A DNA stretch of 64,000 bases from Roseomonas sp. (GTDB lineage: Bacteria; Pseudomonadota; Alphaproteobacteria; Acetobacterales; Acetobacteraceae): the NCBI GenBank assembly GCA_020249265.1, contig JADCGA010000001.1:533290-597289 (forward strand), read 5' to 3'. Position 1 is the first letter of the stretch; every line of letters starts with the position of its first letter. Below the pieces are notes generated by a model. The model saw only the letters and a program-made list of their open reading frames with translations. It was not told the origin of the DNA and did not search any database. Position numbers and translations under genes: made by a program. Positions 18,201-26,321 of this stretch are shown one piece after another.

Positions 18201-19731
18201 GCCGGTCCGCATCGGCGGGGCCGATATCGGCCATCACGCCGCGCCAGGGGCTTTGCGCGCCACCATCCGCCGCATAGCCCGCCAGCAGCTTGATCGCATC
18301 GCGCCGTGCTTCAATCGCGCCTGCATCCCATTCCGTTGCATTCACGGAAAAATCTGGCGCCGCGACGCCGCGTTGCCGCAGCCCCACCAGCGCGCCAATC
18401 ACCTGATGCAGTGCAAGACCGGAAGCGCCAACTTCCGCCCGCATCGCCGCTGCATGGCGGTTGATCCGCCCACGCAGAGACCCCAAGCGGCGCACCACCG
18501 CATCGCGTTCCGGCTTTGGCGGCATGGGCAGGGAAAGCGTCGCGCGCAATTCATCCAGCACCGCGCGCTTCGATTGCTTTTCCGAATGCAATTCAAGGCA
18601 GGCAGCGCCAAGGCCAATGCTTTCCAGCCGGCGCTTCACCACTTCAAGGGCTGCGAGTTTCTCAGCCACGAATAAAACGCTCCGCCCATCCAGCACGGCC
18701 TGGGCGATGATATTGCTGATGGTCTGGCTTTTGCCGGTGCCGGGCGGGCCTTGGATCACGACATGCCCGCCACGCCGCACAGCTTCCGCCGCCAGCGCCT
18801 GGCTGCCATCCACATCCATCACATGATCAAGCCGCTCCACCGGGATTTCGGCATCCACATCGGCGTCATCGGCAAAGACTGGCGGGATCGAAAGCGCCTC
18901 ACCACCCACCAGCGCGCGCACCATGGGGTGATCGGCCAGGCCTGGATTTTCCTCAGGTCCAAGATCGCGCCACATCAGGAATTTGGCGAAGGAGAATAGC
19001 CCAATCGCCAGCGCATCCGCCTCCACACGCCAATTCGCGCGTTCCGCCACCAAAGCCGCGACGCTTTCCGCCCAGGCGGTCGGCGTATAGGCCTCAGCAT
19101 CGAAATCCGGAAGCGCAGTCTTGAAATTCACCTTGAGCATTTCGCGGAGCGACAGGTTTTCCGCGATATCGCCAACCGCCCCGCGCAGCTTGAAATTCTG
19201 TGAAACCCCCTCACGTTCTAGCTGCACCGGCAGCAGCGCCAAGGGGGCGCGGCGTTCGGTCTCGGGCGTTGCGGGATCGCGCCAGATCAGCGCGCCGAGC
19301 GCCAAATAAAGCGTCGGCACGCCGGTTTCTTCGCGGGCGGTGCGCGCATCCTGCATGATGTCGCGCAACCGTCGCACAAGATCCGAAGGCGGCAATTGCA
19401 CGCGCAGCTTGTCATCGCGCTGATACTCTTCTCGTGCGGCATCAGGCTTTGCGGCGGTAATGCCTTCCGCTTTCGGTTTCACGCTCCGCGCACGGCGCGG
19501 CTTGCCGGGGCTTTCTTCCGCCGGCGCGGCTTCGGGCGCAGCGGCTGAGGCTTCAAAGCCAAAGGCACGGCCCGCTTGCAGCGCGCCAAGCACGAAATCT
19601 GCATCCTCATCATCAAGAATCATGACACCGCGTGATGCGCCGGGTTTGGGCAGGGAAAGCAGGCGGTTGCGGGTGGAAAGATCCAGCAGGCCCCGGCGGG
19701 CTTCTTCCAAGGCAGTGCGAAGATCCGTCAT
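15220..19731 (-). CDS. DUF4011 / Upf1-like SF1 helicase / Vsr-like nuclease / DUF3320 protein
   Basis: 1503 residues, one of the largest genes here. Order of parts: DUF4011 N-terminus (RRGLLDLSTRNRLLSLPKP, about 12-30, to about 250); SF1 helicase core with Walker A GPPGTGKSQT at 328-337, a long insertion rich in alanine and coiled-coil-like (about 380-800), Walker B VIDEASQVEP near 923 and motif VLITRAKKR near 1163; a Vsr-like PD-(D/E)xK region near 1247-1300 (FLDVAARD ... GIEADAG, later ALQAMGWKLARAWS); and a C-terminal DUF3320-like domain from about 1340. Such proteins probably act on nucleic acid and are often found near defence loci, but no known defence partner is adjacent. The start is 4 bases after a small membrane-protein gene. 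Confidence 0.85.
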   Translation of the reverse strand: MTDLRTALEEARRGLLDLSTRNRLLSLPKPGASRGVMILDDEDADFVLGALQAGRAFGFEASAAAPEAAPAEESPGKPRRARSVKPKAEGITAAKPDAAREEYQRDDKLRVQLPPSDLVRRLRDIMQDARTAREETGVPTLYLALGALIWRDPATPETERRAPLALLPVQLEREGVSQNFKLRGAVGDIAENLSLREMLKVNFKTALPDFDAEAYTPTAWAESVAALVAERANWRVEADALAIGLFSFAKFLMWRDLGPEENPGLADHPMVRALVGGEALSIPPVFADDADVDAEIPVERLDHVMDVDGSQALAAEAVRRGGHVVIQGPPGTGKSQTISNIIAQAVLDGRSVLFVAEKLAALEVVKRRLESIGLGAACLELHSEKQSKRAVLDELRATLSLPMPPKPERDAVVRRLGSLRGRINRHAAAMRAEVGASGLALHQVIGALVGLRQRGVAAPDFSVNATEWDAGAIEARRDAIKLLAGYAADGGAQSPWRGVMADIGPADADRLLGRLPAWIRTFATAGAALGAEAGPKAAESALALRPALLAAPAHDAATLKHEAWAGDLAALEALVQALGAFQNAKADPQLLPGALDVAGIAEARATLAEAGGVFGFLSGARRDAKTLAARVARDAENPLPVLDAALAAQAAREALRQGDALGRAAFGTLWQGEASDSAPLIALLAWRKTHGAAALTALADGAKPAEPAPLQAALDAFHEVQQTTQLNARIAFGADEASFAALAARLGDWAAAPEALDAWLGWRRAAAAATGLEPLLERLADGRIAPEAAEDVFSFALHEALLRAAMAQYPELAAFDGAAADRLVEDFREADRARITLTRAEAAYAHALRVKEVRDGAPGMAVLRGEMEKKRGHLPVRELLLRASQAVQKAKPIFMMSPLSVAQFLSPPHGLKPRLSFDLLVIDEASQVEPVDALGAIARCRQVVVVGDDKQMPPTRFFQRMTGEEGEETAENINDVVAARDVESILGLCNARGLPSAMLRWHYRSRHESLIATSNAEFYDNRLFILPSPRARSATLGLSLRRVEGRFDTGGTGTNAEEARAVAEAVITHARETPGDTLGVATFSIRQRDAILNAVEAARRENPDTEAFFNAHPDEPFFVKNLENVQGDERDSIMISVGYGRGADGKLAMRFGPLSADGGERRLNVLITRAKKRCIVFSSIGADDIDLARASGRGVATLKTFLAFAAAGEAPRATAAKTQAAPLAAAIGKAIETAGKEAVPRVGMAGLFLDVAARDAGNYVLGIEADAGDWAALRCARDRERGRDSALQAMGWKLARAWSLSWYGRPEAEAARIAALLGAAPAATPEVAAPAPEIGLAEPYREAAPEVPKTTAIADVPFATLAGILAEIIAVESPITTESLGERVRLLWGLEALPTPARDALRQALALARQLHGVKEEQGFLLAEGSVIAPRDRRNTNAHLRRAAAVSPREIAAAAEKLLALRPATTEAELAAGIHRLLGLDANAQAAIAARLAGLIGAGVVKL

Positions 19732-19735
19732 GACG

Positions 19736-19897
19736 CTATTTTTTCCGGAAGGCGAAGGTGATCAGCAGCACGCAGCCAACCAGCGCCAGAATGGCCAACA
19801 TGCCCTGCACAACCTCGAAATTCGGGGAATCGCGATGGATGAAGATGGAAGCAGCCGCGGCGCCCAGCATCATCAGGGTTTGTAGAATCCATTCCAT
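19736..19897 (-). CDS. Small two-helix membrane protein, 53 residues
   Basis: ATG at 19897, stop TAG at 19736-19738. The peptide begins MEWILQTLMMLGAAAASIF, then a short polar loop IHRDSPNFEVVQ, then MLAILALVGCVLLITFAF and ends RKK. That is two membrane helices with a charged C-terminus, a coherent product rather than a random frame. GAGGCG lies upstream of the start. The stop is 4 bases from the ATG of the DUF4011 helicase, close enough for translational coupling. It is too short for default gene callers. Function unknown. Confidence 0.6.
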   Translation of the reverse strand: MEWILQTLMMLGAAAASIFIHRDSPNFEVVQGMLAILALVGCVLLITFAFRKK

Positions 19898-19976
19898 CCA
19901 AGCGCCTCATTGCCCATTGATTGCCTCAGCCCTTGCGCAGTCTGGCATATCTCCCGCCACTGTCGAAGGGTGATTT

Positions 19977-20501
19977 TCAGGGCTGCGGCGGTGCGGGGGG
20001 CAGAAGGCGGTTCTCCAATATCTCGATACGGCTTAGGGATGTTTTCAACAATGTGATCAGTTCCGCCACCTGCTGTTCGCGCAGCAGATCTATCTTTTCA
20101 TGCAGCAGGCTGATTTCCGCCTCGGCCCGGATATTCACCTGATAATCCGCGATGGAGCGGATGCGATCTATATCCGCCTGCCTGTTCTGGCTCATCATGA
20201 TGATCGGCGCCGTATAGGCCGCCTGGAAGGACAGCATCAAGTTCAGCAGGATGAAGGGATAAGGGTCCCAGGCACCGCCGCCCAAAGCCACATTGGCAAT
20301 CAGCCAGACCACCAATAGCCCGGATTGGATCAGGATGAACCGCCAGGACCCGACAATTGCCGCCACCAGGTCGGAAAGCCTTTCGCCGAGCGTCAGCACC
20401 GGCGCCGGCCCCTCGCCGCGCCGTCTTTCCCGCGCGCGGGAAAGTGCCGTGCGTAAATGGTTGTGGCGGCGGTGATTGGGCTGGTCTGAATGCGCGGCCA
20501 T
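19977..20501 (-). CDS. DUF1003 membrane protein
   Basis: 174 residues from the ATG at 20501, preceded by AGGGGAG at a good distance; an ATG-like start at 20519 lacks one. Basic N-terminus, two membrane segments (WRFILIQSGLLVVWLIANV and the helix containing FILLNLMLSFQAAYTAP), then the DUF1003 signature IIMMSQNRQADIDR and a C-terminal coiled coil (about 120-165) ending in a proline-rich tail. The biochemical role of the family is not established. Confidence 0.87.
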   Translation of the reverse strand: MAAHSDQPNHRRHNHLRTALSRARERRRGEGPAPVLTLGERLSDLVAAIVGSWRFILIQSGLLVVWLIANVALGGGAWDPYPFILLNLMLSFQAAYTAPIIMMSQNRQADIDRIRSIADYQVNIRAEAEISLLHEKIDLLREQQVAELITLLKTSLSRIEILENRLLPPAPPQP

Positions 20502-20564
20502 GCGGAAGCTCCCCTGCAAGACATGCAGGCTGCTCCCATCAGGCGCAAAAGAACATGATGAAAA

Positions 20565-21986
20565 TCAACTCCGCCCGTAAGTATCCTCAAAGCGCACAAT
20601 ATCATCTTCGCCGAGGTAGGAGCCGGACTGCACTTCAATCAGCGTCAGCGGAATCTTGCCCGGGTTTTCCATGCGATGGATACAGCCCAGCGGCAGATAA
20701 ACGCTTTCATTCTCCCTGAGCATGATTTCTTCCCCATCGCGGCGCACAATGGCGGTGCCGGACACCACCACCCAATGCTCGGCGCGATGGAAGTGCTTTT
20801 GCAGGGAAAGCTTGGCGCCGGGGCGGACTTCGATCTTCTTGACCTGGAAACGATCCCCCATGATCAGGCCTTCATAATGGCCCCAGGGGCGATAGGCACG
20901 GCGATGTTCGGTCGCTTCCTTGACGCCGCGCGCCTTCAACCGGTCCAGCAGCTTTTTCACATCCTGCGCATGGTCGCGATGCATGGCGAGCACGGCATCA
21001 TCCGTCACCACCACCACGGCATCTTCAAGCCCGATCACGCCGGTCAGGATACCTTCACTGCGCACATAACAATTCTTCGCATCCACCAATTCCACCGGGC
21101 CGAGCGTCGCATTACCGGCGCTGTCCTTTTGCTGAATGTCCCAAAGCGCGGCCCAGGAACCGATATCGGACCAGCCAATGGCAGCGGGCACCACGGCGGA
21201 TTTTTGCGTGCGTTCCATCACCGCATAGTCAATGCTGATGGATGGCGTGGCGGTGAAGGCAGCGGCTTCCAGCCTGACGAAATCGCCATCGCGTGCGGCG
21301 CCAGCAACAGCGGCGCGCACGCCCTTCAGCACATCCGGCGCATGGGCTTCCAATTCCGCCAACATGGTTGCGGCAGTGGCGACGAACATGCCTGAATTCC
21401 ACAAATGCCGACCCGTCTTCAGAAATTCCGCCGCGCGGGCGGCGTCGGGCTTTTCCACAAAGCGCGCAATGCGCTGCACGCCGTCACTGCCCGGCAGCGC
21501 ATCGCCGGCTTCAATATAGCCATAGCCGGTCTCAGGCGCGGTGGGCTTCATGCCGAAGGTCACGATGGCACCGGCGGCAGCGGCAGCGGCGGCCTTGCGG
21601 AGCGCAGCTTGCAAAGCTGCCACATCGCCAATCGCGGCATCAGCGGCCATGAACCACAGCACCGCGCCCGGCGCGGTTTCCTCGGCAATCAGGGCGGCGG
21701 CGGCGATGGCAGGCGCGCTATTGCGGCCCACCGGTTCCAGCACAATGGCCGCGCCCTTGTCGCGCAATTGCTCGGCCACCAGGAAGCGATGCGCTTCATT
21801 GCAGACCACCATGGGGGGCAAAAACCCCTCCCCCGTACCGCGCGCCGCAGTTTCCGCCAGCATGGTCTTGTCGGAAGCCAGCGGCCAGAATTGCTTGGGA
21901 TAGCTTTCACGCGATAGCGGCCAAAGCCGTGTGCCGGTGCCGCCGGACAGGATCACGGGCAGGATCGGGGGGGATGTGGTGGTCAT
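20565..21986 (-). CDS. Mannose-1-phosphate guanylyltransferase / mannose-6-phosphate isomerase
   Basis: 473 residues, the length of bifunctional type II enzymes (AlgA/ManC/XanB). The pyrophosphorylase signature GGTGTRLWPLSRESYPKQFW is at the N-terminus, RFVEKPD is the sugar-binding loop, and the C-terminal cupin carries KHFHRAEHWVVVSGTA with the metal histidines. It makes GDP-mannose from mannose-1-phosphate and can interconvert mannose-6-phosphate and fructose-6-phosphate, feeding exopolysaccharide or LPS sugars. No polysaccharide cluster is adjacent. Confidence 0.93.
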   Translation of the reverse strand: MTTTSPPILPVILSGGTGTRLWPLSRESYPKQFWPLASDKTMLAETAARGTGEGFLPPMVVCNEAHRFLVAEQLRDKGAAIVLEPVGRNSAPAIAAAALIAEETAPGAVLWFMAADAAIGDVAALQAALRKAAAAAAAGAIVTFGMKPTAPETGYGYIEAGDALPGSDGVQRIARFVEKPDAARAAEFLKTGRHLWNSGMFVATAATMLAELEAHAPDVLKGVRAAVAGAARDGDFVRLEAAAFTATPSISIDYAVMERTQKSAVVPAAIGWSDIGSWAALWDIQQKDSAGNATLGPVELVDAKNCYVRSEGILTGVIGLEDAVVVVTDDAVLAMHRDHAQDVKKLLDRLKARGVKEATEHRRAYRPWGHYEGLIMGDRFQVKKIEVRPGAKLSLQKHFHRAEHWVVVSGTAIVRRDGEEIMLRENESVYLPLGCIHRMENPGKIPLTLIEVQSGSYLGEDDIVRFEDTYGRS

Positions 21987-22120
21987 TGGCTAACAACTCT
22001 CCGCTTCCCCATCGGCTTAGGGGCAAAAACGGGCAAAGCCAAGGCAAAGGCGCGGGGCGTTTCGCGAATCCCACTTCCGCATTAACTTCCCGCCCTGCGC
22101 AACCGGAAAGTCGCTTCGCC

Positions 22121-22567
22121 TTGGATCAACTTGCCTCCCCCGCCATTCCCGAGGGCTTCGTCCCCCGCCCCGCCGGCGGCCCCTTTCTGGAACCCATCGG
22201 CCCCATCATGATCCGACGAGACCTGGGCCCGCTGGCCTTTGGGTTGCGCATCGAAAAACGCCATTGCAACAGCAAGGACATGGCCCATGGTGGGATGCTG
22301 GCGACTTTTGCCGACCTGGCGCTCGGGATTGGCGGCTTTCATCTGGCCGGGGTGAAGGGCTTTTTCACCACAATCACCCTGAATTCGGATTACCTGGCGC
22401 CTGTGCTACTTGGCACCTGGCTGCAATGCGAACCCGTGCTGCTGCGGCGTACCCGCACGCTGGTTTTTGCCCAGGGCGTTTGCATGGCCGATGGCAAGCC
22501 CGCGCTGCGGGCCAGCGGGGTTTTCGGCCTGCCGAAGGACCCGCCCGCTCAGCCCTCCGGCGGCTGA
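22121..22567 (+). CDS. PaaI-family hot-dog thioesterase
   Basis: 148 residues if started at the TTG at 22121, with GGAAAG upstream. No ATG occurs in frame before the conserved region, and the segment IPEGFVPRPAGGPFLEPIGP aligns with the usual N-terminus of the family. Core motif NSKDMAHGGMLATFADLALG at about 55-74 carries the catalytic region (HGG..). It hydrolyses acyl-CoA thioesters. The gene is alone on the plus strand between minus-strand neighbours. The precise start is uncertain. Confidence 0.78.
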   Translation: MDQLASPAIPEGFVPRPAGGPFLEPIGPIMIRRDLGPLAFGLRIEKRHCNSKDMAHGGMLATFADLALGIGGFHLAGVKGFFTTITLNSDYLAPVLLGTWLQCEPVLLRRTRTLVFAQGVCMADGKPALRASGVFGLPKDPPAQPSGG

Positions 22568-22609
22568 CGCAAAACCCTTGCCCGCATCAACCGCCGCGCC
22601 GGCCTAAAA

Positions 22610-23122
22610 TCACCCGTCGCGGCGCGCCTGGGCGCGCTTGTTCTGGGCGGAAACGCTGCCGATCCGCGCGCCATGCACATGCTTGGCCCGCTTCGCATTG
22701 GCCTTGCTCCGCATCCCATCGCTTGCGCCAAAACCGGGCGCAGGATGCTGTGCGCGTTGCGCCTGGCGGCGGGCGAGTGCTTCCTTCAGCGCCGCGCGGT
22801 GTTCGGCGCGGCGGCGCTCATGCGTCAGCTCATCGAAGCGGCTATTCACGCGCTTCAGCGCCGCGGCATAGACCTGCTTGCGCCGTGTTGCCTTGCCGGC
22901 TTCGGCATTCGCCGCCGCCCGAGCATCGCCCTTGCCGCGCTTAGCGCGGTGGCCCTCACGGATCAGGTCCTGAAGTTTTGCGTGTTCCGCCCGCAGCCGG
23001 GTGGCCAGCGTACGAAGCTCCTCCGGCGGCAGCGCGGCGATGGCCGGCTGGTGGGTCGGCGCAATCATGGCGAAGGCGTCGTGGCCGAGTAATTCGCGTT
23101 CTTCGCGCTGTGAGGTTGCCAT
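22610..23122 (-). CDS. Basic, lysine/arginine-rich protein of unknown function
   Basis: 170 residues from the ATG at 23122, preceded by AAGGATC; an earlier in-frame start at 23149 is less likely. N-terminal acidic-amphipathic part (REERELLGHDAFAMIAP), then charged predicted helices with many K, R, A and E (KRGKGDARAAANAEAGKATR; RVNSRFDELTHERRRAEH), and a basic tail (NKRAQARRDG). No membrane segment. The composition fits nucleic acid or ribosome binding but that is inference. Separate from the ketopantoate reductase-like gene by 106 bases. Confidence 0.68.
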   Translation of the reverse strand: MATSQREERELLGHDAFAMIAPTHQPAIAALPPEELRTLATRLRAEHAKLQDLIREGHRAKRGKGDARAAANAEAGKATRRKQVYAAALKRVNSRFDELTHERRRAEHRAALKEALARRQAQRAQHPAPGFGASDGMRSKANAKRAKHVHGARIGSVSAQNKRAQARRDG

Positions 23123-23228
23123 GGCGTTTGATCCTTTTTGTTGTTTCAAAACTCTTTGCTAACGGGGTGTCCCCGTCCGTGCATGGCGGACCCGTCCCGA
23201 AGCTGTGCGCAGCGTGCCGGGCATGGCC

Positions 23229-24209
23229 TTACCGGTAAAGCCCCGCCGCCCGCGCTGCCTGGGTTGCCAGCGCCACCATCAGCGCGAAATGCGGCATGGG
23301 TACGCTCAAATCCCGCCCAAGCAGCAAGGGCGCAGTGAAAAGCGCGTCAATTTCCATTGGCCTGCCCAGTTCCAGATCCTGCAGGATGGAAGGCTTATGT
23401 GCGGTCTCCCCAAAGCGGCGCATGCGCACTTCGCCTGGCACTTTCAAATCATGCCCAAGGGCGCGCGCCAACGCTGTCCCCTCATCGGAAATTCTGACGC
23501 CGGCTTCGAAGATCGCGGGGTCTGCCAGCGTTGCCTTCATATCCTGGCGGGAGAGCAGGCAAAGCGGCCCCACCACCATATTGCCGAGCAGCTTGCCCCA
23601 AATGCGATGGCGGATATTGCCCACCGCCTCGGTCGGCATGCCGCCCGCACCCAGCAGCGCCGCCAGCGCTTGGGCGCGCGGGGAAATCACGCCTCCTGGC
23701 TCCCCCAGAAAAAGCTTCAGGTCAGCGTGTTCCGAGGTGACAATGCCAGGTGCTGCCACCGCACTCGCGGCATAGATCACGCCGCCAATGGCACGCTCCA
23801 CGCCAATGGCGCGACGCAGCGCGTCATTCGGGTCCAGCACTGGCAGGCGCTTGCCTTCCAAGGCGCCGCCAATGCCATCGAAATACCACCAGGGAATGCC
23901 ATTCATGATGAAGGCAACGGGCGTATCGGAGCCAAGCAAAGGTGCGATCCCTGCCGCGACCGCGGGCAAGGCGGGCGCCTTTACCGTGACCAGCACCGCG
24001 TCCACCGGGCCGATCTCGGCGGCGTTTTCGGCTGCTTGCACCGGATAGGTCTGGTCGCCCTCTGCCGTGCGTAGCGTGATGCCCCGCGCCTGCATCGCGG
24101 CCAGATGGGCGCCGCGCGCAATGACGCTGACCTCTGCCCCCGCCGCCGCAAGGCGCGCCGCCAGATGCGCGCCAATGGCACCCGCGCCATAGACGCAAAT
24201 GCGCTTCAC
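23229..24209 (-). CDS. Ketopantoate reductase (ApbA/PanE) family oxidoreductase
   Basis: 326 residues from a GTG at 24209, which overlaps the creatininase stop as GTGA; the open frame upstream of it lies inside that gene. NAD(P) Rossmann motif CVYGAGAIGAHLAARLAAAG at the N-terminus, MNGIPWW at the middle and the C-terminal helical domain with RHRIWGKLLGNMVVGPLCLL containing the catalytic lysine. It may reduce 2-dehydropantoate, but operon context with a creatininase and an M20 hydrolase suggests a different 2-keto acid in a catabolic route. Confidence 0.87.
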   Translation of the reverse strand: MKRICVYGAGAIGAHLAARLAAAGAEVSVIARGAHLAAMQARGITLRTAEGDQTYPVQAAENAAEIGPVDAVLVTVKAPALPAVAAGIAPLLGSDTPVAFIMNGIPWWYFDGIGGALEGKRLPVLDPNDALRRAIGVERAIGGVIYAASAVAAPGIVTSEHADLKLFLGEPGGVISPRAQALAALLGAGGMPTEAVGNIRHRIWGKLLGNMVVGPLCLLSRQDMKATLADPAIFEAGVRISDEGTALARALGHDLKVPGEVRMRRFGETAHKPSILQDLELGRPMEIDALFTAPLLLGRDLSVPMPHFALMVALATQAARAAGLYR

Positions 24210-24997
24210 GGCGCGTGGTCGCGCAGCTGCGCGCAGATGGAAGCACCGGCGGCGACAAGCTGTTCCACAATCCGCGCGCCATGCGCTGCATTGGCGCCGC
24301 GCGGATCGGGCGCGGCGACGCCTCCGGGGGCCACTTCCTCCACCCACATCGGCACGGCGAATTCCACACCATGGGCACGAATGGCGCCAAAACCCGTGGG
24401 CGGTACGCCCAGATAGGGCCCGGTGGCGTCACGCGGGCGCGCCGCTTCCGGGCGGCATAATTCAGGCTTCAGCGCCATCGTCACAGATGCAACCGGGTCT
24501 CCGCCATGCCCGAAGGTGATGGGCTGCCCGCCCAATTCGCCATGCAGCCTCCCCGCTTCCCGCCAGAGATGCAGCGCCGGAATGATCACACCATGCCGAT
24601 GGCGCATGCTGCGCGCGGCGGCATCGGCGGGCGCGATGGTTCCGGCATGACCATTCACAATCATGATACGCCGCGTGCCGATCTTGATGAAGGCTTCAGC
24701 CATCTCCTCGATCACGGCGGTCAGCGTCGCAACCGAAAGCGTGATGCCACCCGCGACACCGGCGAAGAAATCCTCCCCGCCAAAGGGGATGGCGGGGGCC
24801 ACCAGCGCATCCGCGCCTTTGGCGTAAGCGGCCGCAGCAATGCGGCAGGCGATTTCCTCGGCGACCAAATAATCGCCCATGGGCAAGGCCGGGCCATGGG
24901 TTTCCAGGCTGCCCATGGGCAGGATGGCCACGGCGCCGGCGGCGAAGCGCGAAGCAACCTCAGGCGCGGTCAATTCCGCGATGCGATGCGTGCTCAT
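24206..24997 (-). CDS. Creatininase-family amidohydrolase
   Basis: 263 residues. Metal-binding motifs are recognisable: GSLETHGPALPMGDY (E, H and D ligands) at about 29-43 and the VNGHAGT loop, where most family members have NGHGGN. The family opens cyclic amides or lactams or hydrolyses formamides (creatinine, mycofactocin precursor, FAPy). It overlaps the upstream M20 gene by ATGA and the downstream reductase by GTGA, so the three form one tight unit. The substrate is unknown. Confidence 0.87.
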   Translation of the reverse strand: MSTHRIAELTAPEVASRFAAGAVAILPMGSLETHGPALPMGDYLVAEEIACRIAAAAYAKGADALVAPAIPFGGEDFFAGVAGGITLSVATLTAVIEEMAEAFIKIGTRRIMIVNGHAGTIAPADAAARSMRHRHGVIIPALHLWREAGRLHGELGGQPITFGHGGDPVASVTMALKPELCRPEAARPRDATGPYLGVPPTGFGAIRAHGVEFAVPMWVEEVAPGGVAAPDPRGANAAHGARIVEQLVAAGASICAQLRDHAP

Positions 24998-26184
24998 GCC
25001 AGTAAATCCAAAGCGGCGCGGGATAGCGCCTGCACGCCCAGGCCGATGCTGCGCTCATCAGGTTGGTAGAAGGCATTATGCAGCCGGTCATCGCGGCCTG
25101 GTTGGCCGGAACCGATGCGTAGCTGGAAGGAAGGCGCCACGGCGGCGAATTCCGCAAAATCCTCAGCGCCCATGGAGGCTTCGCCTTCGCTGATCACATC
25201 GCCCATCTGCCGACGCACAGCCGCAATCACCGGGTCCAGCACGTGGTCATCATTCACCAGCGGCGGGACTTTACGGACATAAGTCATTTCCGTCTTCACG
25301 CGCATGGAAACACCGATCCCCTGGGCGAGCCGCCGCAAGGCCGCTTCCGCGATATCGCGCGATTCATGATGCAGCGTGCGCACCGTGCCCTTCAGATGCA
25401 CGCGTTCGGGGATGATGTTGTAGGTGGTGCCCCCCACAAACTGCCCGATGGTGACCACCGCCGGATGCAGCGGCTTGATTTCCCGGCTGACCACGGTTTG
25501 CGCTTCCTGCACAAAGGCCGCCGCCGCCACGATGGGGTCAATCGCCGCGTAAGGATGCGCGGCATGGCCGGATTTGCCCTGGATGATCAGGTCAAACCGG
25601 TCAGACGCCGCAAGGCAGGCGCCGCGCACATAACCGAAACTCCCCACCGGCATATCCGGATGGTTGTGAAAGCCAATCGCCATATCAATGCCATCCGCCG
25701 CGCCATCGGCGATCATGGCGGCTGCCCCTTCCAGCACTTCTTCCGCCGGCTGGAAGATCAGCCTGACGGTCCCGGCAAGCTGCGGCGCCAAATCCTTCAG
25801 CACCGCCGCCACGCCCAAAAGGGTGGAGGTATGAATGTCATGCCCACAAGCATGCATTTGCCCGGCGATTTCACTGGCGAAGGGCAGCGCCGTTTCCTCA
25901 TGGATTGGCAGCGCATCCATATCGGCGCGGATGGCAAGCGTGGGGCCGGGGCGCCCGCCCTTGATTTCGGCCACCACCCCGGTCCGCCCCACCCCGGTGC
26001 GGGGCGTGAGCCCAAGGCGCGTCAGTTCCGCCGCCACAATCCCAGCGGTGCGGGTTTCCTGAAAGGCCAGTTCCGGGTGCGTATGGATATCGCGGCGAAT
26101 TTCGATCAGCCGCGGGGCCACGGCCTCGGTCGCTTCGCGGATGCGGGTTTCGGGGTCATTCGGCAGGCGGTCACCATGTGGCAT
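24994..26184 (-). CDS. M20 family metallo-amidohydrolase (hippurate hydrolase/amino-acid deacylase type)
   Basis: 396 residues from the ATG at 26184, with GGAAAT upstream; the frame extends further but without a start signal and into the divergent promoter region. IRRDIHTHPELAFQE near 25-39 opens the family, IRADMDALPI and MHACGHDIHTSTLLG carry the metal ligands D, H and D, and FQPAEEVLEGA the catalytic glutamate pair. It hydrolyses N-acyl or carbamoyl amino acids. First gene of the operon with creatininase and reductase, divergent from the tctC-like gene at 26322. Confidence 0.9.
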   Translation of the reverse strand: MPHGDRLPNDPETRIREATEAVAPRLIEIRRDIHTHPELAFQETRTAGIVAAELTRLGLTPRTGVGRTGVVAEIKGGRPGPTLAIRADMDALPIHEETALPFASEIAGQMHACGHDIHTSTLLGVAAVLKDLAPQLAGTVRLIFQPAEEVLEGAAAMIADGAADGIDMAIGFHNHPDMPVGSFGYVRGACLAASDRFDLIIQGKSGHAAHPYAAIDPIVAAAAFVQEAQTVVSREIKPLHPAVVTIGQFVGGTTYNIIPERVHLKGTVRTLHHESRDIAEAALRRLAQGIGVSMRVKTEMTYVRKVPPLVNDDHVLDPVIAAVRRQMGDVISEGEASMGAEDFAEFAAVAPSFQLRIGSGQPGRDDRLHNAFYQPDERSIGLGVQALSRAALDLLA

Positions 26185-26321
26185 GGGGGATTTCCTGTTG
26201 GGGCTTGAGTTTCCCCCGGATGATCGGCCCAGGCGTCGCCCGAGGCAAGGCTTGCGCGACCCTCGCTTGCCGAGGCTTCGCTGCCATGCAATAGAAAAGC
26301 CATAAAAATGGGGGCCAACGA

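Noticed and set aside
23155..23175. Terminator ACGGGG-TGT-CCCCGT after the ketopantoate reductase-like gene
   Set aside because: Only a six-base stem and no T-run on the minus strand.
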